Below, piece after piece: positions 1-6,977 of a stretch of DNA of 32,011 nt (within the stretch, counting starts at the first letter, position 1; every line of letters begins with the position of its first letter). Under the pieces are notes generated by a model, which did not search any database, was not told the origin of the DNA, and saw only the letters and a list, made by a program, of their open reading frames with translations. Made by a program: the position numbers and the translations under genes. Origin of the DNA: an uncultured Bacteroidales bacterium (GTDB taxonomy: Bacteria; Bacteroidota; Bacteroidia; Bacteroidales; F082); the NCBI GenBank assembly GCA_947303335.1, contig CAMYYB010000021.1, forward strand, positions 1 to 32,011. Reading direction: 5' to 3'.

Positions 1-1447
1 TTACAGGATGATAAACAAAGGAGTCGGTATTGAGATAGCTTACGTCGTCCACATCATCGATAGTCAAAGAGCTACTTGTGATGCTTGTGGATGAGCCACT
101 TCCTCCTATAATGTTTATCTTCTCCACATCTCTGCTAATATGGATGTTGCCGCATGAGCCGTTTTCTCCGCAGCCCAAACCGGGGGCGTTGTCACCACCA
201 CAGGCAGAGATTTGACCGCCCAGAAGAGAGATGTTGCCGCAGGTGATATCGTTGCCTCCGCCAATACCCGGGGCGTTGCTTCCGCCTTGGGCACTGAGCG
301 AGCCTGCGCCCTGAATGGTAAGCGTATTGCCTGAGGGGCCTGCTTGAATACCAGGATAGCCAGCAGAAGAGCTGTTAATTATGGAGCCGCCTGTCAAATT
401 AATGGTGGCACTGCCTACACAGGTGATTCCCGCGCAACTTACACTTCCACTTTTTGAGCCGTTGTTGATATTTGCGCCATCGAGCGTCACGGTGGCACCG
501 TCGGCAATCGAAACTTTCACATTGGCTGCAAGCGTGCCTGAAATAGTCATGCCGTCGGTGGCTGTGGCATATCTCTCAGACACACCTTCCGTCAACTTCG
601 AGAGGTCGCCGTCCCAAGCGGGAGTATTCACCGTCATGGAAACGCCACTGCTGAGATACTGATTCGAGCCTATGGCCGAAAGAGCAGGACGAGTCCCGAA
701 ATAGACGTTGTCTTCGGAAAATGCATCACCGGTTTCTTCCAAAGCTGCTTGCGGTAGCACGACGGCCCAAGTGACACCCTCAGCGTCCTTGCCGGGCATC
801 TTAATCAAACCGCCATCGGTTTGGCTGTAGCTGAAGCCCTCATCTGTGTTGTCCGCAGTAGGGTCAAAGTTCAGTGTCACCATATTGTTCATGCCAGTGA
901 TGCAAATGGGAGCCGAAGAAGGTGTGATCACGTTGAACTTCATGATGGACACCTTGTTCTGCAGCTTTGCGCTGTAGGAATGAACATCCGAATTGAATTT
1001 CTTCGTTGAATGAGCATAGGAAATCACGGGGTATTTCGATGATTGGTCGGCGATATTCACCGTGGCAGTGTTATTGGGTTCATCAATGGTAGGATTGAAT
1101 CCCACGCCGCCGAGGAAGTAGAAGTGCAGATAATCCTGATCGTTAAAATTCGTGCCAGAGATAGTGCCTTCGAATTTGGATTCGTGATATGTAAGGAATC
1201 CACGATATTGGCCGTTGTTGCCAACGTAGATAATGTCGCCCTCCTCAAAGGTCACGGTGGCGTAGTCGGGGTTGGTGTGACCCGTAGGATCAACTACAAC
1301 CTTCGAATTGCCATTGTCACCGCCATTCACTTCGAGGGTGATGCTGATGCCTCCCGTCGGGTTGTTGGTGGGTATCTGTTCTTTCTTGCACTGCGCGAGG
1401 CCCAGCACCAAGGCCAAGGCCATCACAATATAGGTCATCTTTTTCAT
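1..1447 (-). CDS. Surface lipoprotein with beta-helix repeats, module copy A (C-terminus beyond the window)
   Basis: The frame is open from the ATG at 1447 down to base 1, so about 482 residues are visible and the end is missing. The N-terminus is a lipoprotein signal peptide, MKKMTYIVMALALVLGLAQC, so the mature protein should be anchored by Cys20. A domain of roughly 230 residues follows that parallels the protein encoded at 4008-6437 (for example HFYFLGGV against QFYFLGNV). The visible C-terminal part has short beta-strand turns rich in Gly, Ile and Ala with recurring CGNI motifs (CGNISLLGGQ, CGNIHI), as expected for a right-handed beta-helix. Its start overlaps the stop of the small upstream gene by 4 bases (ATGA), so the two are translationally coupled. 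Function is unknown; surface binding of a glycan or host ligand is only an inference from architecture. Confidence 0.8.
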   Translation of the reverse strand, partial: MKKMTYIVMALALVLGLAQCKKEQIPTNNPTGGISITLEVNGGDNGNSKVVVDPTGHTNPDYATVTFEEGDIIYVGNNGQYRGFLTYHESKFEGTISGTNFNDQDYLHFYFLGGVGFNPTIDEPNNTATVNIADQSSKYPVISYAHSTKKFNSDVHSYSAKLQNKVSIMKFNVITPSSAPICITGMNNMVTLNFDPTADNTDEGFSYSQTDGGLIKMPGKDAEGVTWAVVLPQAALEETGDAFSEDNVYFGTRPALSAIGSNQYLSSGVSMTVNTPAWDGDLSKLTEGVSERYATATDGMTISGTLAANVKVSIADGATVTLDGANINNGSKSGSVSCAGITCVGSATINLTGGSIINSSSAGYPGIQAGPSGNTLTIQGAGSLSAQGGSNAPGIGGGNDITCGNISLLGGQISACGGDNAPGLGCGENGSCGNIHISRDVEKINIIGGSGSSTSITSSSLTIDDVDDVSYLNTDSFVYHPV

Positions 1448-1755
1448 TGCTCATTCTCCTTTTTCTTATTAATGGCCCAATAGCCCAATCCGGCGGCCAG
1501 CATGATGAACATACCGCTGCCAAGGGGAACCTCTTGGCCGATACCATAGATATCGATTTCTCCCTCTTCTTCTTCCTCTTGCACATTAAACAAGCCCCGG
1601 AGCCATCCGTCCGAGTCTTCGGTAGCACCGCGGCCAAACAGCCCGCCGCCCCATTTACCATTTTCTTGGGCATAGCCCTCTGCCGGCAGCAGCATCCCCG
1701 CCGCCAGCACCATCGAAAGCACGATGGCTTTCAAAGATTTTGTGTTTCGTTTCAT
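1444..1755 (-). CDS. Small secreted protein with C-terminal sorting-like hydrophobic tail, module copy A
   Basis: This is a 103-aa protein with an N-terminal signal peptide (MKRNTKSLKAIVLSMVLAAG, probable cleavage after EGYA), a WGGGLFGRG segment and a very acidic stretch (QEEEEEGEID). The end is a proline-led hydrophobic helix and a basic tail (VPLGSGMFIMLAAGLGYWA then INKKKENEQ). The tail resembles the PID-CTERM-type tripartite sorting tails of Bacteroidota (short Pro motif, membrane helix, Lys/Arg end). That match is recalled from family knowledge, not computed. It is a paralogue of the protein at 6439-6840, which shares FGRG and the same tail plan. It lies between the HTH gene (52 bases upstream) and the beta-helix lipoprotein, which it overlaps by 4 bases. 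The function is unknown. Confidence 0.75.
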   Translation of the reverse strand: MKRNTKSLKAIVLSMVLAAGMLLPAEGYAQENGKWGGGLFGRGATEDSDGWLRGLFNVQEEEEEGEIDIYGIGQEVPLGSGMFIMLAAGLGYWAINKKKENEQ

Positions 1756-1807
1756 TGTTGATTTGAATAATTAAGTTATTTCAACTTTATCTAACCTAAA
1801 ACAATTT

Positions 1808-2020
1808 TCAAACAAACTTATTGACGATGATTCCCCTGACGACCAGTTCGTCAAAGATGAGCCTGTCATGCTTGTCCTGCGCCCTTTTCCCGTGGGCGAT
1901 TTCGTAGACGTGCTGCGGCGAAACCTTGAAGGTGTCAGCGATTTCTTCGTAGACCGAAGGCCTGCTGGAATCCTGATAGGAACCGTAACGTAACTTTGAC
2001 AAAAATGAAGAGAGCGTCAT
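1808..2020 (-). CDS. Small helix-turn-helix DNA-binding protein, module copy A
   Basis: This is a 70-aa protein starting MTLSSFLSKLRYGSYQDSS. Residues about 23-45 (VYEEIADTFKVSPQHVYEIA) read as a helix-turn-helix: helix, turn at KVSP, recognition helix QHVYEIAHGK. The ATG at 2020 was chosen because it is the first Met after a consensus -7 promoter element at 2051-2058, and the second copy has the same arrangement. The first 45 residues are identical to the copy at 6978-7193. The last 25 have diverged (RAQDKHDRLIFDE against KPQTREDQSIFEE). It heads the operon with the small tailed protein and the lipoprotein, so it is a likely local regulator. No family could be named with certainty. Confidence 0.75.
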   Translation of the reverse strand: MTLSSFLSKLRYGSYQDSSRPSVYEEIADTFKVSPQHVYEIAHGKRAQDKHDRLIFDELVVRGIIVNKFV

Positions 2021-2050
2021 ATCCCGAATGTGTTTTTGTTTTTCGGGACG

Positions 2051-2058
2051 CAAAAATA
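2051..2058 (-). promoter_or_regulatory. Bacteroidota -7 promoter element (TATTTTTG) for the copy A HTH operon
   Basis: On the minus strand this is an exact TAnnTTTG, 30 bases before the ATG at 2020. The surrounding sequence is identical to the promoter of copy B at 7224-7231. Confidence 0.6.
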
Positions 2059-2118
2059 ATGATTTGAAACATACAAAAAAAAGCGTTGGACAAATTATCT
2101 GATGGAAAAAGACAAGGC

Positions 2119-2245
2119 ATTGCTCCACCTCGTCGTAGATGGCCGTCACGCGGTCGTACTCACCCAACTGCCTCAGCGTCGAGACTATCATGAAGTGCCC
2201 CGTGAGGCTCTGGCCCGCAAACGTCTCGTCGTAGAGGGCATCTGG
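2119..2245 (-). pseudogene. Remnant of a TPR/AraC regulator gene
   Basis: One minus-strand frame encodes about 42 residues (ALYDETFAGQSLTG, LGEYDRVTAIYDEVEQ) that match an internal stretch of the intact regulator at 7405-9294 (ALYDQTAAGQSLTG, LGEYDRVLAIYDEVEQ). The remnant is joined directly to sequence matching the intact gene's start codon region (CATCTGGAAAT at 2239-2249, matching 9292-9302). The old ATG at 2241 now reads out of frame and stops after 17 codons. Everything between codon 1 and the ALYD region is gone, as are the membrane helix and the AraC DNA-binding domain. This is a decayed gene left by internal deletions. Confidence 0.75.
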
Positions 2246-2391
2246 AAATAGCTTAGGCAACGAAGTCGCAAAAACAGGAAAATCCCTCAAACGGCGAGGA
2301 AGGCTGGGGGAAAAATTTTGGTGGATGTTGGAGACCTCACCCCCCCTGCCCCCCTCTCCACGGTGGAGAGGGGGGTGTCTGCCGGACGCAA
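2239..2391. repeat. About 150-bp repeat containing the regulator upstream region and a palindromic CCTCACCCC element (copy 1)
   Basis: This aligns almost base for base, with a few substitutions and 1-2 base indels, to 9292-9441 upstream of the intact TPR/AraC regulator. The right part (2333-2391) is a palindromic element with the core CCCTCTCCACGGTGGAGAGGG. Bases 2249-2280 also match 10103-10134 exactly. The gap from 2021 to 2475 therefore holds a promoter, a regulator remnant, this repeat and a terminator, with no intact gene. Confidence 0.8.
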
Positions 2392-2394
2392 GGG

Positions 2395-2431
2395 AAAAAA
2401 ACGAAAGGCGACCCAATGAGGCCGCCTTTCG
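2395..2431 (-). terminator. Intrinsic terminator after the DUF6261 gene
   Basis: Read on the minus strand, a 12-bp stem (CGAAAGGCGGCC pairing with GGTCGCCTTTCG, one mismatch) is followed by seven T. It lies 45 bases past the stop of the gene at 2476-3459. The same stem type recurs at 3952-3979 and 9455-9481. Confidence 0.8.
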
Positions 2432-2475
2432 ATGAAGATAAACGGTTGTTGCGGGCTCACCCCGCGTTGAGGGCC

Positions 2476-3459
2476 TTAGCCGGCAAACGGGTCGTCGCCG
2501 CCGTTGTTACCGCCACCGCCATTGTTGCCGCCATTACCGCCGGGGGTGTCACCACCACCAGTGTTGCCGCCAGGCTCTTCGCCTCCGGGTTCTGTGCCTC
2601 CGGGTTCTTCGCCACCAGGTTCTTCACCTCCAGGTTCTTCGCCTCCGGGTTCAGTGCCGCCGGGCTCCGTTCCCGTTCCCGTGCCGGAGTTGGTTCCTGT
2701 GCCAGTGCCGCCGTTGTTGTTGCTCGGGCTACCCGTGCTCACGCCCTTGCGGGCGAGGATTTGGCGGTAGTGCTCGATTTCGGCGTTCAGCAGGTCGATG
2801 GGACGGTTGTAGTCGAAGCCCTCGGGCACTTCGACGATGGCCAGGGCGTTGATGAGTCTCACCACATCCTTGTAGGCAGTCTCGGTCTTGAGGCGCGTCT
2901 CGCGCACGATGCCCTTCTGCTGTCCGGCCTGCGCCTCGGTGCGCTCGTTCATCTTGTCAAGGAAGGCTTCGTTCTTCGCCTTCAGGTCGGCAAACCAGTC
3001 GTCGAGGCCCGTCGCGGCGAGGTCGTCGAGGGGTTGCTGGGTGGCTTCCATCTCCTGAATCATCTGTGCGACGGCGGTGGTTTCCTTCATGTACTCGTCG
3101 CCCGTGTTGAGGTTGTACTTGTCGCGGATGAAGAGGAGGCGCTTGGCGGCCAGCTGCTTGGTCTGGTTGGGCGAGGTCAGCAGGGCTTTCAGCGCGGTAA
3201 GGAAGGCCGACAGGGCGTCGTCGCGCTCGGTATCGTAGCGGGCGATATCCTCGGTCTGCACCCAGCGGCGGGCCTGGGCGTAGGCATCGTCGAAGGCGGC
3301 GTAAGCCGCAGTGAAGCTAGTCCAGACGGTGCTGAGGTTGGCGGTCAGCCCCGTGTTAGCAGCGATGAGGTTCTTGATTTGGCCGAAGAAGCCGAGAACA
3401 GACGTGTTGTCCATTGAATGGCAGTCAATCGAGTTGACTAATTTTGCGTTAATGTTCAT
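2476..3459 (-). CDS. DUF6261 family protein with Pro-Glu-Gly repeat tail
   Basis: The protein has 327 aa and no signal peptide. Residues 1-240 are helical and resemble DUF6261, a Bacteroidota family of unknown function: an N-terminal INAKLVNSIDCHSM segment, a middle with TSPNQTKQLAAKRLLFIRDK, then LDDWFADLKAKNEAFLDKMN and an AYKDVVRLINAL helix. This assignment is from memory of the family. After about residue 240 the protein becomes low-complexity, GTGTGTNSGTGTGTEPGG followed by seven-odd EPGG/TEPGG repeats and a GGNNGGGG end, which is not typical of the family. The gene has its own terminator at 2395-2431. The only promoter match lies 262 bases upstream, beyond a 41-bp repeat array. Confidence 0.8.
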   Translation of the reverse strand: MNINAKLVNSIDCHSMDNTSVLGFFGQIKNLIAANTGLTANLSTVWTSFTAAYAAFDDAYAQARRWVQTEDIARYDTERDDALSAFLTALKALLTSPNQTKQLAAKRLLFIRDKYNLNTGDEYMKETTAVAQMIQEMEATQQPLDDLAATGLDDWFADLKAKNEAFLDKMNERTEAQAGQQKGIVRETRLKTETAYKDVVRLINALAIVEVPEGFDYNRPIDLLNAEIEHYRQILARKGVSTGSPSNNNGGTGTGTNSGTGTGTEPGGTEPGGEEPGGEEPGGEEPGGTEPGGEEPGGNTGGGDTPGGNGGNNGGGGNNGGDDPFAG

Positions 3460-3509
3460 AGTCTGGTTGTTTTTTGATTGTTTATAATAGAGTTAATAAC
3501 CGTGTCGCT

Positions 3510-3706
3510 TTTTCCGAAGCTCGGCAAGGCCGCCCAAGCCGGTTTTCGGGTTTTCCGAAGTTCGGCAAGGCTGCCCAAGCCGATTTTCGGGTTTTCCGAA
3601 GTTCGGCAAGGCTGCCCAAGCCGATTTTCGGGTTTTCCGAAGTTCGGCAAGGTTGCCGAAGCCGATTTTCAGGTTTGCCGAAGTTCGGCAAGGTTGCCGA
3701 AGCCGC
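3510..3706. repeat. Five tandem 41-bp hairpin repeats in the DUF6261 leader
   Basis: Units start at 3510, 3551, 3592, 3633 and 3674. Units 2 and 3 are identical; units 1, 4 and 5 carry substitutions and unit 5 is short. In minus-strand RNA each unit can fold with CCGAA pairing to TTCGG and TCGGC pairing to GCCGA, separated by a small internal loop. Units 4-5 add an alternative CGGCAA/TTGCCG stem. A period of 41 breaks every reading frame, so the array is not coding. The 3460-4007 gap otherwise holds a promoter element, two palindromic G/C-rich repeats and a terminator. Confidence 0.9.
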
Positions 3707-3721
3707 TACCCGCTCCGCCTG

Positions 3722-3729
3722 CAAAAATA
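3722..3729 (-). promoter_or_regulatory. Bacteroidota -7 promoter element upstream of the 41-bp repeat array
   Basis: This is an exact TATTTTTG on the minus strand, with TTGC 19 bases further upstream at the -33 position. If used, the transcript of the DUF6261 gene would carry an approximately 255-base leader that includes all five repeats. Confidence 0.5.
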
Positions 3730-3804
3730 AACATAAGAAAAACACCTCGCAAGGGGGTGAGAGAAAAAAAATCCGGAAATCTCGCCTCGGCTTGGGGTGT
3801 TTCT

Positions 3805-3855
3805 GACCTCACCCCCTGCCCCTCTCCACTGTGGAGAGGGGTGCCTGGCGGACGC
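3805..3855. repeat. Palindromic CCTCACCCC/GGAGAGGGG element (copy 2)
   Basis: The element matches 2333-2391 and 9386-9441 in the order GACCTCACCCCC, CTGCCCCTCTCCAC, GTGGAGAGGGG, GTGCCTGGCGGACGC. A looser relative, with CCCCTCGCCTCGGGGAGAGG and then GGGGGTGAGGG, lies at 3908-3945. The bases between the two show no gene. Confidence 0.8.
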
Positions 3856-3951
3856 TGGCCTGACGGACACCTTTATTAATATGCCGCGTCTCCGCGTCGC
3901 TTTGCGCCCTCCCCTCGCCTCGGGGAGAGGGGTCGGGGGTGAGGGATAAAG

Positions 3952-3979
3952 AAAAAGGCGACCCGAAGGCCGCCTTTCG
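3952..3979 (-). terminator. Intrinsic terminator after the copy B lipoprotein operon
   Basis: On the minus strand AAAGGCGGCC pairs with GGTCGCCTTT (one mismatch), followed by TTCTTTATC. It begins 29 bases past the stop at 4008. Confidence 0.75.
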
Positions 3980-4007
3980 TATTAGGGGTTAGACGATTGT
4001 CGTTGGA

Positions 4008-6437
4008 TTATTCCGCATCACACACAAGACGCACTGAAAAATCGCAGCCGTATTCGTCGTCATTTATAAAATCCTGGGTTGCGCTTAGAGTATAGAATCT
4101 CACGTAGTACGCGTATTCATCTTCATCGGGCGTAGAAGTCCAATACTTGCCATAGTTTCCAAATGCAGCTGGAAGGAACACGGCGCCAGCATTCTCCATG
4201 GCAGCCCAATGGTCAACATCATACACGTTATCAGTAGCGCTATAAGGATTGAAAGAGCAACCCTCTGGTATCGTCCAATTGTCAGGCAAAATGAGCAATC
4301 CTTTGACAGAATTAACGGTGGCTATACCCCATTTTCCCCGATCACGAGTCGAAAGCAAATATTTCCATTCGTCTTTGCTCAATATGTAATAGCCGTTCGG
4401 TCCACTATAGTTATTAAATGTAAAGGTTCCACCCAAGTCGTATTGGTTGGTGGCAAATGTGCCATTGTTCTGCAAATTACCCTTTGAGAACCACACCTGT
4501 TTGGTAGTGCTCACCGAGAAGAGACCGTTGATAGCGCCTTCGGGGATGGCGGGAGCCGGAGCGGGATAAACAAACGTCAATCCGTCAGTCTGGTTGGGCG
4601 TTGCGCCGTCGGGATACACTGTGCCGCCGATGGTGATGGTGCCGCAGGTGCCGTAGTCACCATTGCCCAAACCGATGCAACGGGGGGCGTTGGAACCCTT
4701 TGTGGCCGTCACGCTCTCCACGCCTTCGGTGATGGTGATGGTGCCACAGGTGTTATTGGTTGAAGCGCCAATGGCAACATAATTGTTTCCGCCAGTGGCC
4801 GTGACCGTGCCGCCGCTGATGAGGATGTCGCCGCAACCAGCTTGCTGACCGCCTCCAATACCCACACCGCCAGAACTGCTGGCCGTGACATTGCCGCCGC
4901 TGATGGTGATGTTGCCGCACAGACCCACATTGCCTTCCCTCCAAAGGCCTGCACCAATGCCTGAGCCACTATTACCCGAAGCGATAACGGTGCCTCCCGT
5001 GATGGTGATGTCGCCGCAATTGCTGTAGTAACCACCGCCGATACCTGCGCGACTGCCAGTGGCCGTGACATTGCCACCGTTGATGGTGATGTCTCCACAG
5101 CTAAAATAACCTTGGTTGCCGCAACCAATGGCTGTACCACTAGTACTGGTAGCCGTGATGTTGCCGCCGTTGATGGTAATGTTGCCGCAATTGCCGTTGA
5201 AACCGGCACCGATGGCTGCACACGAGCCGGCAGTGGCCGTGATGTTGCCGCTCTCAATCACAATGTTGCCGCAACTATTGCCGCTGCTATAACAGCCGCC
5301 AATGGCTGCGGTAATCATGCCCGTTGACGAGGCATTGAGCGAGCCATTACCAGTGATGGTGAGCGTCTTGCCTGAGGCAATGTAAATGCAGGGCATTTGT
5401 TCTGCCCACACATACATGTCGTTTTCGCCTTCAATGACGATGGTGGCGTCGTTGTCGCATCTGATGCAGGCGCCCTGGGGCGTTTTGTATAAATGGCCTG
5501 GGTTGATGCTTACGTTCCACAAAGTGACAGAGGCACCTTCGGCCACGGTGATGTTGTAGTGCTGGCTGAGCGTGCCCGTCAGCGTGTCGCCGTCCACTGC
5601 TTCATAGTCGCCCGTGAGGGTCGAGAGGTCAACGAGGTAATTATGGGTGAAGGTGGTGACTTCCACAGGAATGCCAGCGGGGAAATAACCGTTTACATAC
5701 ATGGCGGGCACAGCGCCGAAAGTGCCGGCATATTCGTCACCTGAAGCGTAGGCACTTCCTCCCGTCATAGACTCTTGGGGCAGCAGGATAGCCCACTTCT
5801 CGCCGCTGCCGGCGGGCAGGGTGATGGAGCCGTCGCCCTCCATGCTATTGGTGATGGTGTTTTCCGCGAAGTCAATCATCACCTTATTATTAAAGCCCAC
5901 AACGCAGGTAGGAGCCGCAGAGGAAGTCGTCACGTTGAACTTCACCAAGGCGCACTTGTTCTTCAGTTCGGCGGTGTATTCGGTCACCTCGCCGTAGAAG
6001 TTCTCCACCGAAGGGGCGGCTGAAATCACGGGCAGATGCTGCGTTTGGTCGCTGATGACCACCGAGCACGACTCGCTGGTTCCTATCGACAGCGTCTCGG
6101 CGGGGGTCACGTTGCCGAGGAAGTAGAACTGCAGGGGCTGGCCTTCCGTCGCGTTGCCGATGGCTCCGGCGAACACCGTGCCGTCGTAGGTCAACGTGCC
6201 GACATACTTGCCTGCGCTGGCCACGTAAATTTGGTCGCCAGTCTCAAAGTCGACGCTGCCCGTGATGGGGTTCACCTCGACCTTTTCACCCTTGTTGGCG
6301 CTTGAGGCACCTCCTACGCTGAGGGTGATGTTGTAGGTTTCGCCTTGGTATTCGGTTGTAGGTTGTTCGTTTTTCTTGCATTGCGTCAGGCCGAGGGCCA
6401 GCACCAATGCCATTATGATTGTGCTAAGTCTTTTCAT
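4008..6437 (-). CDS. Surface lipoprotein: cysteine-ladder beta-helix with FISUMP-like C-terminus, module copy B
   Basis: The protein has 809 aa. The start at 6437 was chosen because it gives a clean lipoprotein signal peptide (MKRLSTIIMALVLALGLTQC); the 70 residues open upstream in this frame overlap the preceding gene. An N-terminal domain shared with the protein at 1-1447 runs to about residue 290. Residues about 375-605 form eight turns of the type CGNITINGGNVTATG...GIGGG. Each turn carries one Cys just before G[ND]I, so the cysteines would stack on a beta-helix. The end (about 635-809: FSVSTTKQVWFSKGNLQ, ENAGAVFLPAAF, YWTSTP, FSVRLVCDAE) resembles the FISUMP-like paralogous domain common in gut Bacteroidales. 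It starts 1 base after the small gene at 6439 stops. Ligand and function are unknown. Confidence 0.85.
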   Translation of the reverse strand: MKRLSTIIMALVLALGLTQCKKNEQPTTEYQGETYNITLSVGGASSANKGEKVEVNPITGSVDFETGDQIYVASAGKYVGTLTYDGTVFAGAIGNATEGQPLQFYFLGNVTPAETLSIGTSESCSVVISDQTQHLPVISAAPSVENFYGEVTEYTAELKNKCALVKFNVTTSSAAPTCVVGFNNKVMIDFAENTITNSMEGDGSITLPAGSGEKWAILLPQESMTGGSAYASGDEYAGTFGAVPAMYVNGYFPAGIPVEVTTFTHNYLVDLSTLTGDYEAVDGDTLTGTLSQHYNITVAEGASVTLWNVSINPGHLYKTPQGACIRCDNDATIVIEGENDMYVWAEQMPCIYIASGKTLTITGNGSLNASSTGMITAAIGGCYSSGNSCGNIVIESGNITATAGSCAAIGAGFNGNCGNITINGGNITATSTSGTAIGCGNQGYFSCGDITINGGNVTATGSRAGIGGGYYSNCGDITITGGTVIASGNSGSGIGAGLWREGNVGLCGNITISGGNVTASSSGGVGIGGGQQAGCGDILISGGTVTATGGNNYVAIGASTNNTCGTITITEGVESVTATKGSNAPRCIGLGNGDYGTCGTITIGGTVYPDGATPNQTDGLTFVYPAPAPAIPEGAINGLFSVSTTKQVWFSKGNLQNNGTFATNQYDLGGTFTFNNYSGPNGYYILSKDEWKYLLSTRDRGKWGIATVNSVKGLLILPDNWTIPEGCSFNPYSATDNVYDVDHWAAMENAGAVFLPAAFGNYGKYWTSTPDEDEYAYYVRFYTLSATQDFINDDEYGCDFSVRLVCDAE

Positions 6438-6438
6438 T

Positions 6439-6840
6439 TTACTTGTTGTTTTGATGGATTTGTTTGTTTTGTTTCTTGTTTCTTTTCTTGATGGTTGCAT
6501 AGCCTGCGCCTGCCGCCGCGAGGACGAGCAGGCCGCCGCCAATGGGCACGTCGAAGCCCTCGTTAGTGATGCCTCCCTGGGTTCCTCCAAAGTTCTGGTT
6601 GCCCAGTCCTCCATGAGTCCCTCCGAAGCCTTGGTTGAAGAGGCCACCAGTAGTACCGCCGAAGCTCTGGTTCAGCACACCTGAGCCATTCACCTCGTGG
6701 GTGTTATCCCTGCCATTACGGCCTCTACCGAAAACCCCTCCGCCTTCGTGCTGGGCTGCTGCCGTCGGCGGCGAGGCCAGCCCGACAGCCAACGCCATCA
6801 CCAGCGAGAGGGTTCTTGCTTTCTTTCGTTTTCTGTTCAT
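6439..6840 (-). CDS. Small secreted Gly-rich repeat protein with sorting-like tail, module copy B
   Basis: The protein has 133 aa from the ATG at 6840, which gives a normal signal peptide (basic MNRKRKKAR, then LSLVMALAVGLASPPTAAA). The mature part has GGGVFGRG, shared in form with copy A. It then has four 12-residue repeats (GVLNQSFGGTTG, GLFNQGFGGTHG, GLGNQNFGGTQG, GITNEGFDVPIG). It ends with a membrane helix and a basic tail (GGGLLVLAAAGAGYATI then KKRNKK). The tail is PID-CTERM-like, so processing or anchoring at the inner membrane is plausible but inferred. One base separates it from the lipoprotein gene. Function is unknown; a partner or export accessory of the lipoprotein is the simplest guess. 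Confidence 0.8.
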   Translation of the reverse strand: MNRKRKKARTLSLVMALAVGLASPPTAAAQHEGGGVFGRGRNGRDNTHEVNGSGVLNQSFGGTTGGLFNQGFGGTHGGLGNQNFGGTQGGITNEGFDVPIGGGLLVLAAAGAGYATIKKRNKKQNKQIHQNNK

Positions 6841-6977
6841 GACTATAGTTTTTAAAGGGTTTGCTCTCAATATCAAGGCTGTAACTAACTGTTCATTGAT
6901 GTTAGGAATTAATTGAGATTTAAGATTTAAAGTTTTATAATTTAACTTGACTTCGTCCAATGATTCGCGTTTCAGGA

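Noticed and set aside
1-3. TAA-like triplet on the minus strand at the window edge, as an end of the lipoprotein gene
   Set aside because: The gene's frame places codon boundaries at 4-2, so this triplet is out of frame and the gene continues beyond the window.
2416-3417. 333-codon plus-strand open frame opposite the DUF6261 gene
   Set aside because: It is the complement of a recognisable protein and its composition (Val/Ala/Gly runs) is typical of an antisense shadow.
3510-3706. CRISPR array
   Set aside because: The 41-bp units abut each other with no unique spacers and there are no cas genes.
6438-6647. 70-residue N-terminal extension of the copy B lipoprotein
   Set aside because: It overlaps the small tailed protein gene and would bury the lipoprotein signal peptide.
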